Source: an uncultured Bacteroidales bacterium (GTDB taxonomy: Bacteria > Bacteroidota > Bacteroidia > Bacteroidales > FEN-979). From it: a stretch of DNA of 64,000 bases. The notes below the pieces were generated by a model, which searched no databases, was not told the DNA's origin, and saw only the letters and a program-made list of their open reading frames with translations. Below, piece by piece: positions 9,720-17,166 of this stretch. The DNA lies in NCBI GenBank assembly GCA_903845055.1, contig CAIMWF010000056.1, positions 1 through 64,000 on the forward strand. The letters are read 5' to 3'. The translations under genes were made by a program, and so were the position numbers. Position 1 is the first letter of the stretch. Every line of letters starts with the position of its first letter.

Positions 9720-10409
9720 ATGTACTGGATTGATGACTTTATTTCACTTATTTTCCCCAGGATCTGCGCCTGCTGCGGCAACAGCCTGTGGCGTCACGAG
9801 GAGATCATTTGCCAGTTCTGCGAGGTCCATCTCCCGGCCACCCATTTTCATATGGATCCCGATAATCCTGTTGCCCGGACCTTCTGGGGGAGGGTGCGGG
9901 TGGAGGCGGCCACGGCCTGTTACTATTTCAACAAGGGAAGCCGGGTTCAGCGTATGGTGCACCAGTTGAAATACAAGGGAAGAAAGGATATCGGTGTTTA
10001 CCTCGGAACCCGCTACGGATATGTTCTGAGGTCGGTCCCGCCTTATTGCACTGCCGATGCGATCATCCCTGTTCCGCTGCACAGGAAGAAATACATGCAG
10101 CGTGGTTACAACCAGAGCGAGCAGTTTGCCATCGGGCTCGCGGGGGGAATGCAGGTTCCGGTCAACAGGTCATTGCTGGTCCGGACCATGAGCACGGAGA
10201 GCCAGACCAGGAAATCGCGGTTCAGCCGGTACCAGAATGTAAAAGAGATGTTCGCTGTAACTGACCCTGAAGCCTGGCGCGGCCGCCACCTGCTGCTGGT
10301 CGATGATGTGGTTACAACCGGAGCCACGCTCGAATCCTGCATCCAGGCCCTGTCGGGGATCGCGGGAGTGAAGATCAGCGTGGTTTGCATTGCAACCGCC
10401 ATGCTATGA
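9720..10409 (+). CDS. ComF family protein (phosphoribosyltransferase-like)
   Basis: A 229-residue protein with the ComF architecture: an N-terminal zinc-ribbon with Cys16, Cys19, Cys31 and Cys34, and a C-terminal type I phosphoribosyltransferase fold with the PRPP-binding loop LLLVDDVVTTGAT around residues 192-204. ComF is linked to DNA uptake during natural transformation in Gram-positive and some Gram-negative bacteria; its role in Bacteroidota is less certain. The gene is divergent from the ABC ATPase and convergent with the large secreted protein. No other competence gene is in the window. Confidence 0.93.
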   Translation: MYWIDDFISLIFPRICACCGNSLWRHEEIICQFCEVHLPATHFHMDPDNPVARTFWGRVRVEAATACYYFNKGSRVQRMVHQLKYKGRKDIGVYLGTRYGYVLRSVPPYCTADAIIPVPLHRKKYMQRGYNQSEQFAIGLAGGMQVPVNRSLLVRTMSTESQTRKSRFSRYQNVKEMFAVTDPEAWRGRHLLLVDDVVTTGATLESCIQALSGIAGVKISVVCIATAML

Positions 10410-10436
10410 TCCGTTTCCGGGTAATCCCTGGAAATA

Positions 10437-13028
10437 TCAGAATTTTCCACCAACAATGGCTGTTCTTTTCACCCGTTTGACAAGCCCGCCCGGCCTGGTG
10501 ATTTCGATCAGCAATACATAAATTCCCAGCGGGGCTTTCCGGTTTTGGGCCGTCATGCCGTCCCACATGAAGATTCCTTCACTGCCCGGCAGAACATTAT
10601 TTACAAGTTGCCTGACCAGGACACCACCGGCATCATAAATTTCAATATTGACTGAATAATCGGGCTCCTTTTCACGGATTGTAATGGCAAGCAGATCATC
10701 ACGGCCGTCGTTGTCGGGAGAAAAAAGGGGCGGATCGACGGTGATTTCATCATCCGGCGATTCCGGCAGTAGCGAATGGGAGTTGAGATAGCCGGGCGTT
10801 GCAAACCCAGCCGTTTCGGCAGCCGAATGCCAGTTGTCGTTCTGTCCCGACGGCACTTCCGCACTGGTCCTTTCGAGTGAAACGCCTGCGGTTGTGGCCA
10901 GCAGCGGGTAATGCATCGACGGATCATAATGCATCCTGTCGATGACCGTGAAGTTGTCTTTACGGGCAAGTACCACGGTTCCCGTGTCATCCCCAAATAC
11001 CGGGAATCCGGGCACGCTCACGATGGCATTTTTTGCCGGGGAATGGTATCTTTCACCGATATCTCCGGCATCGGATGTTAAGGCGAGGTATTCGCCGGGA
11101 AACATGATGAACGGCGACGAAAAAAGCGGTGTACCTCCCGTGATCAGCCCGTTTTCAGGGTCCCGGCCGGCAATCATGAGGGTCTGCAGGTCGGCGATCC
11201 TGTCACTCCTGTTGAACAGCTCGACAAACCTGGCCCCCCCGCTGGCCGGGTTGGAAAGGATCTCATTAATAATCACATCGTGCGGGGCAACGGTGTCGGG
11301 GAACCCGAACCGGACAATGCGGGAGGTGTCGCACCGGTTTCCGGCACAATCCATGAAAAGGGGCGACGGCAGCAACTGGTATACCACCCTTCTTTCGAAT
11401 TTACTGCTGAAATGCAGCCTGGCAGCGGTAAAACCCGGTACAACCGGCTCCACCGAAATTGGATGAACCAACCCGCCGTCGCCGGCGACCGTCCAACTGC
11501 CCGGTACGATCAGGGTGGTGCTGTCCATCGGCTCTGTAAAGCAGGCCATGAGGGTTGCAGAATCTGTTATCGCCGCCCTGAGAAGAGCGGGCGGCTCCCG
11601 GTCGGAAAGGGCCCTCCTGTTTGAATTGACCCTTCCCGGGGTTCCGCCTGTTGCATCGGCCGAGGGCCCCCAGTTGTCACCACAACCGCACGGGTTTGCA
11701 GGATCAGCCATCTCGAGCGACCACCCCCCGTCGCCCTTGAAGGAGCCCCTGAACCACGCCGGGCTGTAGGAAACCGTGTGTATGACATGGTGCAGCGGGT
11801 CCTTCAGCACCAGGGTTGTTCCTTCATTCGACAGCGAGGAGGATGAGGTAAACAGCAAAACACAGTCTCCATAGGCAAGAAAGGATGAATCTTTTGCAAT
11901 GAGCAGGAATCCACCTGGCCGGATCACGACGGAAGGAAATATTTTTGAATAGCTGCCGAATTCAAAGCTCCAGCCCTCCAGATCAGCCGGGTAGACCGAC
12001 CGGTTGTATAATTCCACATATTCGCCATCGGGAAGCCCCACCTGCGGGGAGGGGTCCGCCATAATTTCGTTGATGACGATATCCCAGGCTGCCGGCCGGT
12101 AGTAAAAAACCGGTACCACCGTATCTTTCATGACATTTCCGTTGATGTCCTGCAGGTTTCCGGCTTTCAGCGTTCCCGTGAAACCACTGGCGAATTTTTC
12201 ATGAAAATGGAGCGTCACCTCCGGCGACTGAGGGTCCATCGCGGCGGACCAGGGCTGCAATCCCCCCGGACCGAGCAGGTAATTTGCCGTGTTTTCAGCT
12301 TCCGCACGGTCCATCTCTTCCGAGAAGGCAATCCTGATCACCGAATCGGATTTCGCGCGTACCGAAAGGATGACCGGGGGCGTCGTGTCGCGGATGAGCG
12401 GTCCGGCATAGAAATCATCGAAATAAAATTTTGTCGCGTTGCTCGAAGTATAGCGGCAGAAAACCCCGAACCACCCGGCAGGGAGGGAGGCCGGTCCGCT
12501 GAAAGTGCCATCAGTGTAATACCGCGTACCGCCCGTGGTGTCCATCATGGCCTCCCACTTCCCGGATGCATCACTTGTAATCCTGAACCGGACCGTATTG
12601 GTCGAATGATTCGTCCGGTAGGACTGAAAACCGTAAAGTTTCTCCGGTGAAAGCCCTTCCTGCCTGTAAATGCAGATACTGTCGCCGCCTCCGCCCGCCT
12701 GCAGATACCAGGCATTCATCAATGGCACAATGTTCATGGAATCCGATACCAGGTAAACCCGCGCAAAGTTGTTGGACGATGTGTTGAAGGATAATTTCAT
12801 CCAGAAACGCCATTCACCGGTGATGGAAGCATCTGTATGCGTCACAAGGATTGAGGTGTCGGAGCCCTGTGATTTCAGGTGAAGCTGACCCGCCGCATTG
12901 ATTTCGAACCGGGAACTGTCGCCGACCCAGCGCGGGTTTTTGGTAAAGTCGCCGTCGGAAAAATCATCCCTGACCTGGCCGGCCGCCAGGATCGGAATAA
13001 GAACACAGCATAAAATAACTGTTCTCAT
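10437..13028 (-). CDS. Large secreted protein with two lamin-tail domains and FlgD-like C-terminus
   Basis: 863 residues from the chosen ATG at 13028, which begins a clear signal peptide (MRTVILCCVLIPILAAGQ). The frame extends 71 codons further upstream, but that part has no signal-like features and would run into the divergent asd gene. Domains in order: a laminin-G-like N-terminal part (DDFSDGDF...), a short Ig-like bacterial domain (VIRIAFSEEMD), a first LTD domain (DIVINEIMADPSPQ...YVELYNRS), another Ig-like piece, a second LTD domain (DVIINEILSNPAS...FVELFNRS), and a C-terminal FlgD-Ig-like module with IYDAGGVLVRQL and GIFMWDG. Probably exported and surface bound, perhaps by T9SS. The true ligand is unknown. 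Confidence 0.85.
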   Translation of the reverse strand: MRTVILCCVLIPILAAGQVRDDFSDGDFTKNPRWVGDSSRFEINAAGQLHLKSQGSDTSILVTHTDASITGEWRFWMKLSFNTSSNNFARVYLVSDSMNIVPLMNAWYLQAGGGGDSICIYRQEGLSPEKLYGFQSYRTNHSTNTVRFRITSDASGKWEAMMDTTGGTRYYTDGTFSGPASLPAGWFGVFCRYTSSNATKFYFDDFYAGPLIRDTTPPVILSVRAKSDSVIRIAFSEEMDRAEAENTANYLLGPGGLQPWSAAMDPQSPEVTLHFHEKFASGFTGTLKAGNLQDINGNVMKDTVVPVFYYRPAAWDIVINEIMADPSPQVGLPDGEYVELYNRSVYPADLEGWSFEFGSYSKIFPSVVIRPGGFLLIAKDSSFLAYGDCVLLFTSSSSLSNEGTTLVLKDPLHHVIHTVSYSPAWFRGSFKGDGGWSLEMADPANPCGCGDNWGPSADATGGTPGRVNSNRRALSDREPPALLRAAITDSATLMACFTEPMDSTTLIVPGSWTVAGDGGLVHPISVEPVVPGFTAARLHFSSKFERRVVYQLLPSPLFMDCAGNRCDTSRIVRFGFPDTVAPHDVIINEILSNPASGGARFVELFNRSDRIADLQTLMIAGRDPENGLITGGTPLFSSPFIMFPGEYLALTSDAGDIGERYHSPAKNAIVSVPGFPVFGDDTGTVVLARKDNFTVIDRMHYDPSMHYPLLATTAGVSLERTSAEVPSGQNDNWHSAAETAGFATPGYLNSHSLLPESPDDEITVDPPLFSPDNDGRDDLLAITIREKEPDYSVNIEIYDAGGVLVRQLVNNVLPGSEGIFMWDGMTAQNRKAPLGIYVLLIEITRPGGLVKRVKRTAIVGGKF

Positions 13029-13150
13029 GATGGATTGTTTTCTGCTTAATCGGGTAAGGGGACAAAAGGTAATGCGCCTGTTGATAAAAAAATCCCTCCG
13101 CCACGAAAAAGGACGCTCCGCAATCCCAATTCCACCATCCGGGATTTCCA

Positions 13151-13158
13151 TATATTTG
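13151..13158 (+). promoter_or_regulatory. -7 element upstream of asd
   Basis: TATATTTG matches TAnnTTTG 15 bases before the asd ATG; no convincing -33 TTG is seen. Confidence 0.45.
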
Positions 13159-13172
13159 CAAAAAATATCCGT

Positions 13173-14162
13173 ATGAAACTGGCAGTTGTTGGAGCCACCG
13201 GGCTGGTGGGACGCGAAATCATCAAGGTTCTTGAAGAACACGGGATTTGTCCCGAATTGTTTATTCCCGTTGCGTCGCCGAAATCAAAAGGGCTCCCGGT
13301 CGAATTCAACGGCGGGTGTTACTTCATTCACAGTCACGAAGAGGCCATTGCCGCAAAACCGCAGGTTGCCATTTTTTCGGCAGGGGCTTCCACCTCCAGG
13401 GAATGGGCACCCCGTTATGCCGCGGCCGGCATTACGGTGATCGACAACTCTTCCGCATGGCGCATGGACCCTTCCATCCCCCTGGTCGTTCCCGAAATAA
13501 ACCCCACGATCCTCACACCACTTCACAAAATCATCGCCAACCCCAACTGCTCGACCATCCAGCTGGTGATGGCCCTGGCTCCCCTCCATGCAAAATACCG
13601 GATCAAACGTGTTGTGGTCTCCACCTATCAATCGGTGACCGGTACCGGTGCAAAAGCGGTAAAACAGCTGGAAAATGAGCGAAACGGGATCCCGGGGGAA
13701 ATGGCCTATGCCTACCCGATCGACCTGAACCTGTTCCCGCACGGCGGCGATTTCCTGGAGAACGGTTCGACCACGGAAGAGGTGAAACTGGTTAATGAAA
13801 CCCGCAAAATTCTTGGCGACGAATCCATCCAGGTTACCGCCACCGTGGTAAGGGTGCCGGTGATGGGGGGCCACTCCGAAGCCGTCAATCTTGAATTCTT
13901 CAATGACTACGATCTGCGTGAAATTTTTCACATCATGGACAATACCCCCGGGATTGTGCTCCGGGATGACGTGCAGCATAACATCTACCCGATGCCCCTG
14001 GCGGCAAAGGGAAGGGATGAGGTTTTTGTCGGCAGGATCAGGCGTGACGATTCACAACCCAACTCCCTGAACCTCTTTATTGTCGCGGATAATCTGCGCA
14101 AGGGCGCCGCCACCAACGCCGTTCAGATCGCCTCCTGGTTAATGGCTAAAGGTTTGGTTTAG
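13173..14162 (+). CDS. asd: Aspartate-semialdehyde dehydrogenase
   Basis: A 329-residue enzyme that reduces aspartyl-phosphate to aspartate-semialdehyde with NADPH, the branch point to lysine/diaminopimelate, threonine and methionine. Visible: the N-terminal Rossmann motif VVGATGLVGREI, the catalytic Cys126 in NPNCSTIQ, and the base His234 in GGHSEAV. The length is typical of the bacterial enzyme (330-370). It is monocistronic: it is divergent from the lamin-tail gene, and a hairpin at 14187-14203 plus the Fnr-type box at 14165-14178 separate it from the Crp/Fnr regulator. Confidence 0.97.
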   Translation: MKLAVVGATGLVGREIIKVLEEHGICPELFIPVASPKSKGLPVEFNGGCYFIHSHEEAIAAKPQVAIFSAGASTSREWAPRYAAAGITVIDNSSAWRMDPSIPLVVPEINPTILTPLHKIIANPNCSTIQLVMALAPLHAKYRIKRVVVSTYQSVTGTGAKAVKQLENERNGIPGEMAYAYPIDLNLFPHGGDFLENGSTTEEVKLVNETRKILGDESIQVTATVVRVPVMGGHSEAVNLEFFNDYDLREIFHIMDNTPGIVLRDDVQHNIYPMPLAAKGRDEVFVGRIRRDDSQPNSLNLFIVADNLRKGAATNAVQIASWLMAKGLV

Positions 14163-14164
14163 GG

Positions 14165-14178
14165 TTGATATATCTCAA
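14165..14178 (+). promoter_or_regulatory. Crp/Fnr-type box upstream of the regulator gene
   Basis: TTGATATATCTCAA is a perfect TTGA-N6-TCAA palindrome, close to the Fnr consensus TTGAT-N4-ATCAA. Its centre is about 60 bases upstream of the -7 element at 14231. It suggests that the Crp/Fnr protein regulates its own gene. Confidence 0.6.
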
Positions 14179-14186
14179 TTTTTGCA

Positions 14187-14210
14187 TTGAGCAAAAGGCT
14201 CAAAAAAATT
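14187..14210 (+). terminator. Hairpin downstream of asd
   Basis: TTGAGC (14187-14192) and GCTCAA (14198-14203) form a 6-bp stem with loop AAAAG. It is flanked by T-rich sequence on the left and A-rich on the right, so as a terminator it fits the minus strand better than the plus strand. It may also act as an insulating or regulatory palindrome between two Fnr-type boxes. Confidence 0.35.
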
Positions 14211-14238
14211 GTTTTATATCAATTTATTATTAAATTTG
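14209..14238 (+). promoter_or_regulatory. Promoter of the Crp/Fnr gene with overlapping half-conserved Fnr box
   Basis: TTG (14209-14211), 19 bases, TAAATTTG (14231-14238) is a near-ideal Bacteroidota promoter; initiation is expected around 14245, about 34 bases before the ATG. TTGT-N6-TCAA (14209-14222) overlaps the -33 element, so binding there would block RNA polymerase and give autorepression. Confidence 0.6.
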
Positions 14239-14278
14239 TCTGCTCATCAAAAAACATTGATCCAAGCAGCCAGATCTG

Positions 14279-14974
14279 ATGGTAAATAAATTGCAACATG
14301 CTTCCAATTGCGCCGATTGCAACTGCAAAGTTTCCATATTTAAAAACTTAAGCCCGCTCGAACTGGCTCTGATCAACAGCAGCCGTTTCCAGGTCAGCTA
14401 CAAGGCCGGTGAAATAATTTTCAAGCAGGGCACGCCTTCACCCTATTTCGTCTGCGTGACCTCCGGGCTTGCCAAGATATACATTGAAGGTTATGGTAAA
14501 AACCTTATCCTAGCGCTTATCAAACCCGTCGACTATATCTTCGGCCCGGGGATCTACGTGGACAACCGCCACTACTATTCAGCCTCGGCCGTTGAGGATT
14601 GCCAGGCCTGCCTGGTAGATGTTGCCATATTTAAAAAGCTGATCCGCGAAAACCCGGATTTTGCCGAGGAGTTCATCAAGCGCGTCTCACTGCAGTCGAT
14701 CTTCAATTTCGACCAGGTGATCAGCCTTACCCAGAAACAGATGCACGGAAGGATCGCCGACGTCATCTTTTACCTTTCCGATAAAATTTACTGCCAGAAC
14801 CCCTTCGAACTGACCATCTCGCGACAGGACCTTGCCGACCTTTCAGGCATGTCGAAGGAGAGTGCCATCCGGATCCTGAAGGAATTCAAGGAGGAGGGAA
14901 TCCTGACGTTATCGGGCAATACCCTTGAGGTGCTCAACCCGAAACAACTGCGCCAGATCAGCGAAACGGGCTGA
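14279..14974 (+). CDS. Crp/Fnr family transcriptional regulator
   Basis: A 231-residue regulator. Residues ~20-125 form a cyclic-nucleotide-binding-type beta-roll (YKAGEIIFKQGTPSPYFVCVTSG). A long dimerisation helix follows, then a winged helix with ISRQDLADLSGMSKESAIRI (~residues 182-202). An N-terminal Cys cluster (Cys11, Cys14, Cys16) together with Cys108/Cys111 recalls the [4Fe-4S] ligands of oxygen-sensing Fnr, although the spacing differs from the E. coli C20-x2-C23-x5-C29 pattern. It lies directly upstream of the cytochrome cluster. Fnr-like palindromes precede both its own gene and the first cytochrome gene, so it is the probable anaerobic activator of that cluster. Confidence 0.9.
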   Translation: MVNKLQHASNCADCNCKVSIFKNLSPLELALINSSRFQVSYKAGEIIFKQGTPSPYFVCVTSGLAKIYIEGYGKNLILALIKPVDYIFGPGIYVDNRHYYSASAVEDCQACLVDVAIFKKLIRENPDFAEEFIKRVSLQSIFNFDQVISLTQKQMHGRIADVIFYLSDKIYCQNPFELTISRQDLADLSGMSKESAIRILKEFKEEGILTLSGNTLEVLNPKQLRQISETG

Positions 14975-15066
14975 TAATGGATTAACAATCAGCCCGTTTA
15001 TTTCCCGTATTTCTTATATGTAAGTTCCCGGGGATCCCCATTTCAATGTATTTATTTATATAAGGA

Positions 15067-15080
15067 TTGATATATGTCAA
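15067..15080 (+). promoter_or_regulatory. Crp/Fnr-type box 1 upstream of cytochrome cluster
   Basis: TTGATATATGTCAA, a perfect TTGA-N6-TCAA palindrome differing from the box at 14165 in only two positions. It sits 21 bases, two helical turns, upstream of the second box. Confidence 0.6.
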
Positions 15081-15087
15081 TGAAGCA

Positions 15088-15101
15088 TTGAGATATATCA
15101 G
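15088..15101 (+). promoter_or_regulatory. Crp/Fnr-type box 2 upstream of cytochrome cluster
   Basis: TTGAGATATATCAG keeps TTGA-N6-TCA with one mismatch. Its centre is ~62 bases upstream of the -7 element at 15157, nearly the same distance as at the regulator's own promoter (~60), consistent with class I activation. Confidence 0.5.
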
Positions 15102-15156
15102 TTATAATATTAACAAATCTCACCAACTTATTAACAGCTGGGTTGATAATCTTCGA

Positions 15157-15164
15157 TATTTTTG
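15157..15164 (+). promoter_or_regulatory. -7 element of the cytochrome cluster promoter
   Basis: TATTTTTG fits TAnnTTTG. No good TTG lies 18-22 bases upstream, as expected for an activator-dependent promoter. The start site would be near 15171, giving a ~60-base leader. Confidence 0.45.
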
Positions 15165-15233
15165 TTCCCGAAACAATTTGCACAAGTTGTCTGCTGCGAC
15201 ACAAACGTATTTATTAACAAAAACTGTAAGAAT

Positions 15234-16589
15234 ATGAAAAATTTACACAAATTATTTTTTGCTGCCGGGCTGATCGCGGTTGCATGCATCATGGTAACAT
15301 CCTGCACCAAGACCGGACCCCAGGGCGCCCAGGGTATCGCAGGGACAAACGGAACAAACGGAACAAACGGTAAGGATGCAAATGAAACCTGCAAGCTGTG
15401 CCATGCAAAGGAAGTTGTTGACAGTGTAGCTGTTCAGTTCGAACTTGCCAAGCATTCATGGGGTGTTGTAGCGTTTGAAGAAGCCGGCGTTGTTGGCTGC
15501 GATCCCTGCCATACCGACAAGGGTTTTGTTTATGTTTGTAAAAACAATGTTCCCTCCACCTTTACCTTTACCGGTGGAAAATGGAACAATGATTATTCAA
15601 CGGTTCTCTCCGATGCGATCGGTGCCATCACCTGTTTCACCTGCCACAGCAGTCTGCACACGACTTATGGCTATGCCGACATCACAGCCCTCACCACTGT
15701 CGCTCCTGTTAAGATGACCATGTGGGGTGGTGCCAAAACCATCGATCTTCAACAGAATGGCGGCAAAAGCAATTTATGCGTGAAATGCCACCAGCCCCGT
15801 CCGTTGAACTGCGGCAACGATCCCGCCGGCAGGTTGCTCAACTACGACTCCGTAAAGAATTTTCCGAAAATCGTCATGTGGGACAGTGCTGCCGGAGCAA
15901 AGAATATTTACCTGAAACCCTCCTACCGCATGCACGTACACTATGGTGCGGTCGGTGCTGTATATGCTGGGATGGGCGCCATCGAATTCCCCGGCGACCT
16001 GGTTTATTCCAACTCCAAGCACACCACCGTTGCTTCCTGCCCCGACTGCCACATGGCCCCGATGACCGGGATGGCCGGCGGACACGCCTTCAACGTAAGG
16101 AATGCAAAAGAATCTGCCTTATCGTCAGGCACGACCTGGAATTTCAATGGCTGTAACGTGACCAGCTGCCACGGATCGGATCCCATCACTTTAACCGCAG
16201 CCAAATGGGTGAACACCCGCACTGAAATCAAGGGTCTGCTCGATGCCCTGGCCACCAAGATCAACGCCTGCGGCGGCGGACATGACATCCTCCACAAAGA
16301 CGCATCATCCACCAACCTGTGGTGGGGTGTTTCCACCAACAACTACGACGGTTATCTTGACATCTATACCCCGGGTACCAACGATGCCGGTTACTGGAGA
16401 GATCCTTACAGCACCAATGCTACCAACATGACCAAACCCAAATTCCCGAAATTACTGAACGTCCAGACGGGTGCGCTCATCAATTTCCAGTTCTGCTTAA
16501 GGGAATACAGTTTAGGTATTCACAATACTTCCTATGTAAGGGCCCTGCTGAAGAACAGCGTTCAGGCCCTGAATGCAGCAGGCCTGTAA
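15234..16589 (+). CDS. Multiheme c-type cytochrome lipoprotein with collagen-like stalk
   Basis: 451 residues from the ATG at 15234, chosen because it begins a lipoprotein signal (hydrophobic core to lipobox VTSC, acylated Cys24); a longer in-frame start at 15162 would bury it. Residues 28-46 are Gly-x-y triplets (GPQGAQGIAGTNGTNGTNG), a short collagen-like spacer. Five CxxCH heme motifs follow (CKLCH 53, CDPCH 89, CFTCH 134, CVKCH 182, CPDCH 269) plus one CNVTSCH (307), a CX4CH variant that can also carry heme. It is predicted to be anchored in the outer membrane as the terminal or surface electron carrier of the cluster. The C-terminal ~135 residues have no heme motif. I know no named homologue. 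Confidence 0.88.
   Translation: MKNLHKLFFAAGLIAVACIMVTSCTKTGPQGAQGIAGTNGTNGTNGKDANETCKLCHAKEVVDSVAVQFELAKHSWGVVAFEEAGVVGCDPCHTDKGFVYVCKNNVPSTFTFTGGKWNNDYSTVLSDAIGAITCFTCHSSLHTTYGYADITALTTVAPVKMTMWGGAKTIDLQQNGGKSNLCVKCHQPRPLNCGNDPAGRLLNYDSVKNFPKIVMWDSAAGAKNIYLKPSYRMHVHYGAVGAVYAGMGAIEFPGDLVYSNSKHTTVASCPDCHMAPMTGMAGGHAFNVRNAKESALSSGTTWNFNGCNVTSCHGSDPITLTAAKWVNTRTEIKGLLDALATKINACGGGHDILHKDASSTNLWWGVSTNNYDGYLDIYTPGTNDAGYWRDPYSTNATNMTKPKFPKLLNVQTGALINFQFCLREYSLGIHNTSYVRALLKNSVQALNAAGL
15342..15368 (+). repeat. 9-base tandem repeat encoding Gly-Thr-Asn
   Basis: GGGACAAAC, GGAACAAAC, GGAACAAAC in frame within the collagen-like part of the multiheme lipoprotein gene; the first copy has one mismatch. 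Copy-number changes would lengthen or shorten the stalk without a frameshift. Confidence 0.7.
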
Positions 16590-16610
16590 TTCAGTCACAA
16601 ATGCTAAAAA

Positions 16611-16640
16611 AAGGCTTCAGCGAACCTGAAGCCTTTTTTT
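16611..16640 (+). terminator. Rho-independent terminator after the multiheme lipoprotein gene
   Basis: GGCTTCAG (16613-16620), loop CGAAC, CTGAAGCC (16626-16633), then seven T. A perfect 8-bp stem, A-rich on the left side, so it may work on both strands. It separates the first cytochrome gene from the rest of the cluster. Confidence 0.9.
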
Positions 16641-16717
16641 CAAATATTGAAACATGCGGATCATTATTCACCGAAATTCATTTAACAACGGATAATTAAT
16701 CGTTCAACCCAAAAAAA

Positions 16718-17113
16718 ATGATTATGCAAAGCAAAAAGTTGAAAAAACTGCTTACGATCGTTCTCGTGCTTTTTATCTTCTCATCCTGTACGAAGGATGT
16801 GATCGTAACAGATCCACCTGCCATTAAAGCTCCCGTGGTTCCCGGCCAGATCAGTTTTTCCGGCAGGATCCAGCCGATCTTCACGGCAAACTGCGTCAAA
16901 TGTCATAAAGTTGGTGGTGTTGCACCGGTACTGGAAGAAGGAAAGTCATACCAGGCATTGATGAACACCCCTGGTCTCATCAACACTGCCGCCCCGGCAA
17001 GCAGTATCTTGTACCAGGAAATGGCTCCCGGTGGGTCCATGAGTTCGTTCTGCACCGTGGCAGATTCTGATTCAACCTACAAATGGATCAGCCAGGGCGC
17101 GAAAAACAATTAA
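16718..17113 (+). CDS. Monoheme cytochrome c-like lipoprotein
   Basis: A 131-residue protein with a lipoprotein signal (lipobox FSSC, acylated Cys24) and a single heme site CVKCH (59-63) preceded by RIQPIFTANC, the typical start of small secreted heme domains. Downstream KSYQALMNTPGLIN and ILYQEMAPGGSM resemble the heme-containing 'planctomycete cytochrome c-like' type, with Met residues available as axial ligands. An alternative start two codons on (16724) would not change the mature protein. It is probably an outer-membrane partner of the multiheme lipoprotein and the barrel encoded next. Confidence 0.82.
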   Translation: MIMQSKKLKKLLTIVLVLFIFSSCTKDVIVTDPPAIKAPVVPGQISFSGRIQPIFTANCVKCHKVGGVAPVLEEGKSYQALMNTPGLINTAAPASSILYQEMAPGGSMSSFCTVADSDSTYKWISQGAKNN

Positions 17114-17166
17114 CTTTTTACACACACTAATATTTATTCGAAATGCATACTTATACTTCAGGTAAT

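Noticed and set aside
13029-13241. Upstream extension of the lamin-tail protein
   Set aside because: The extra 71 codons lack a signal peptide and overlap the divergent asd start; the ATG at 13028 opens a good signal peptide.
13284-13979. 231-codon frame opposite asd
   Set aside because: Antisense shadow of aspartate-semialdehyde dehydrogenase without recognisable motifs.
15162-15233. Earlier start for the multiheme lipoprotein
   Set aside because: It would place 24 residues before the lipoprotein signal and would start inside the promoter -7 element.
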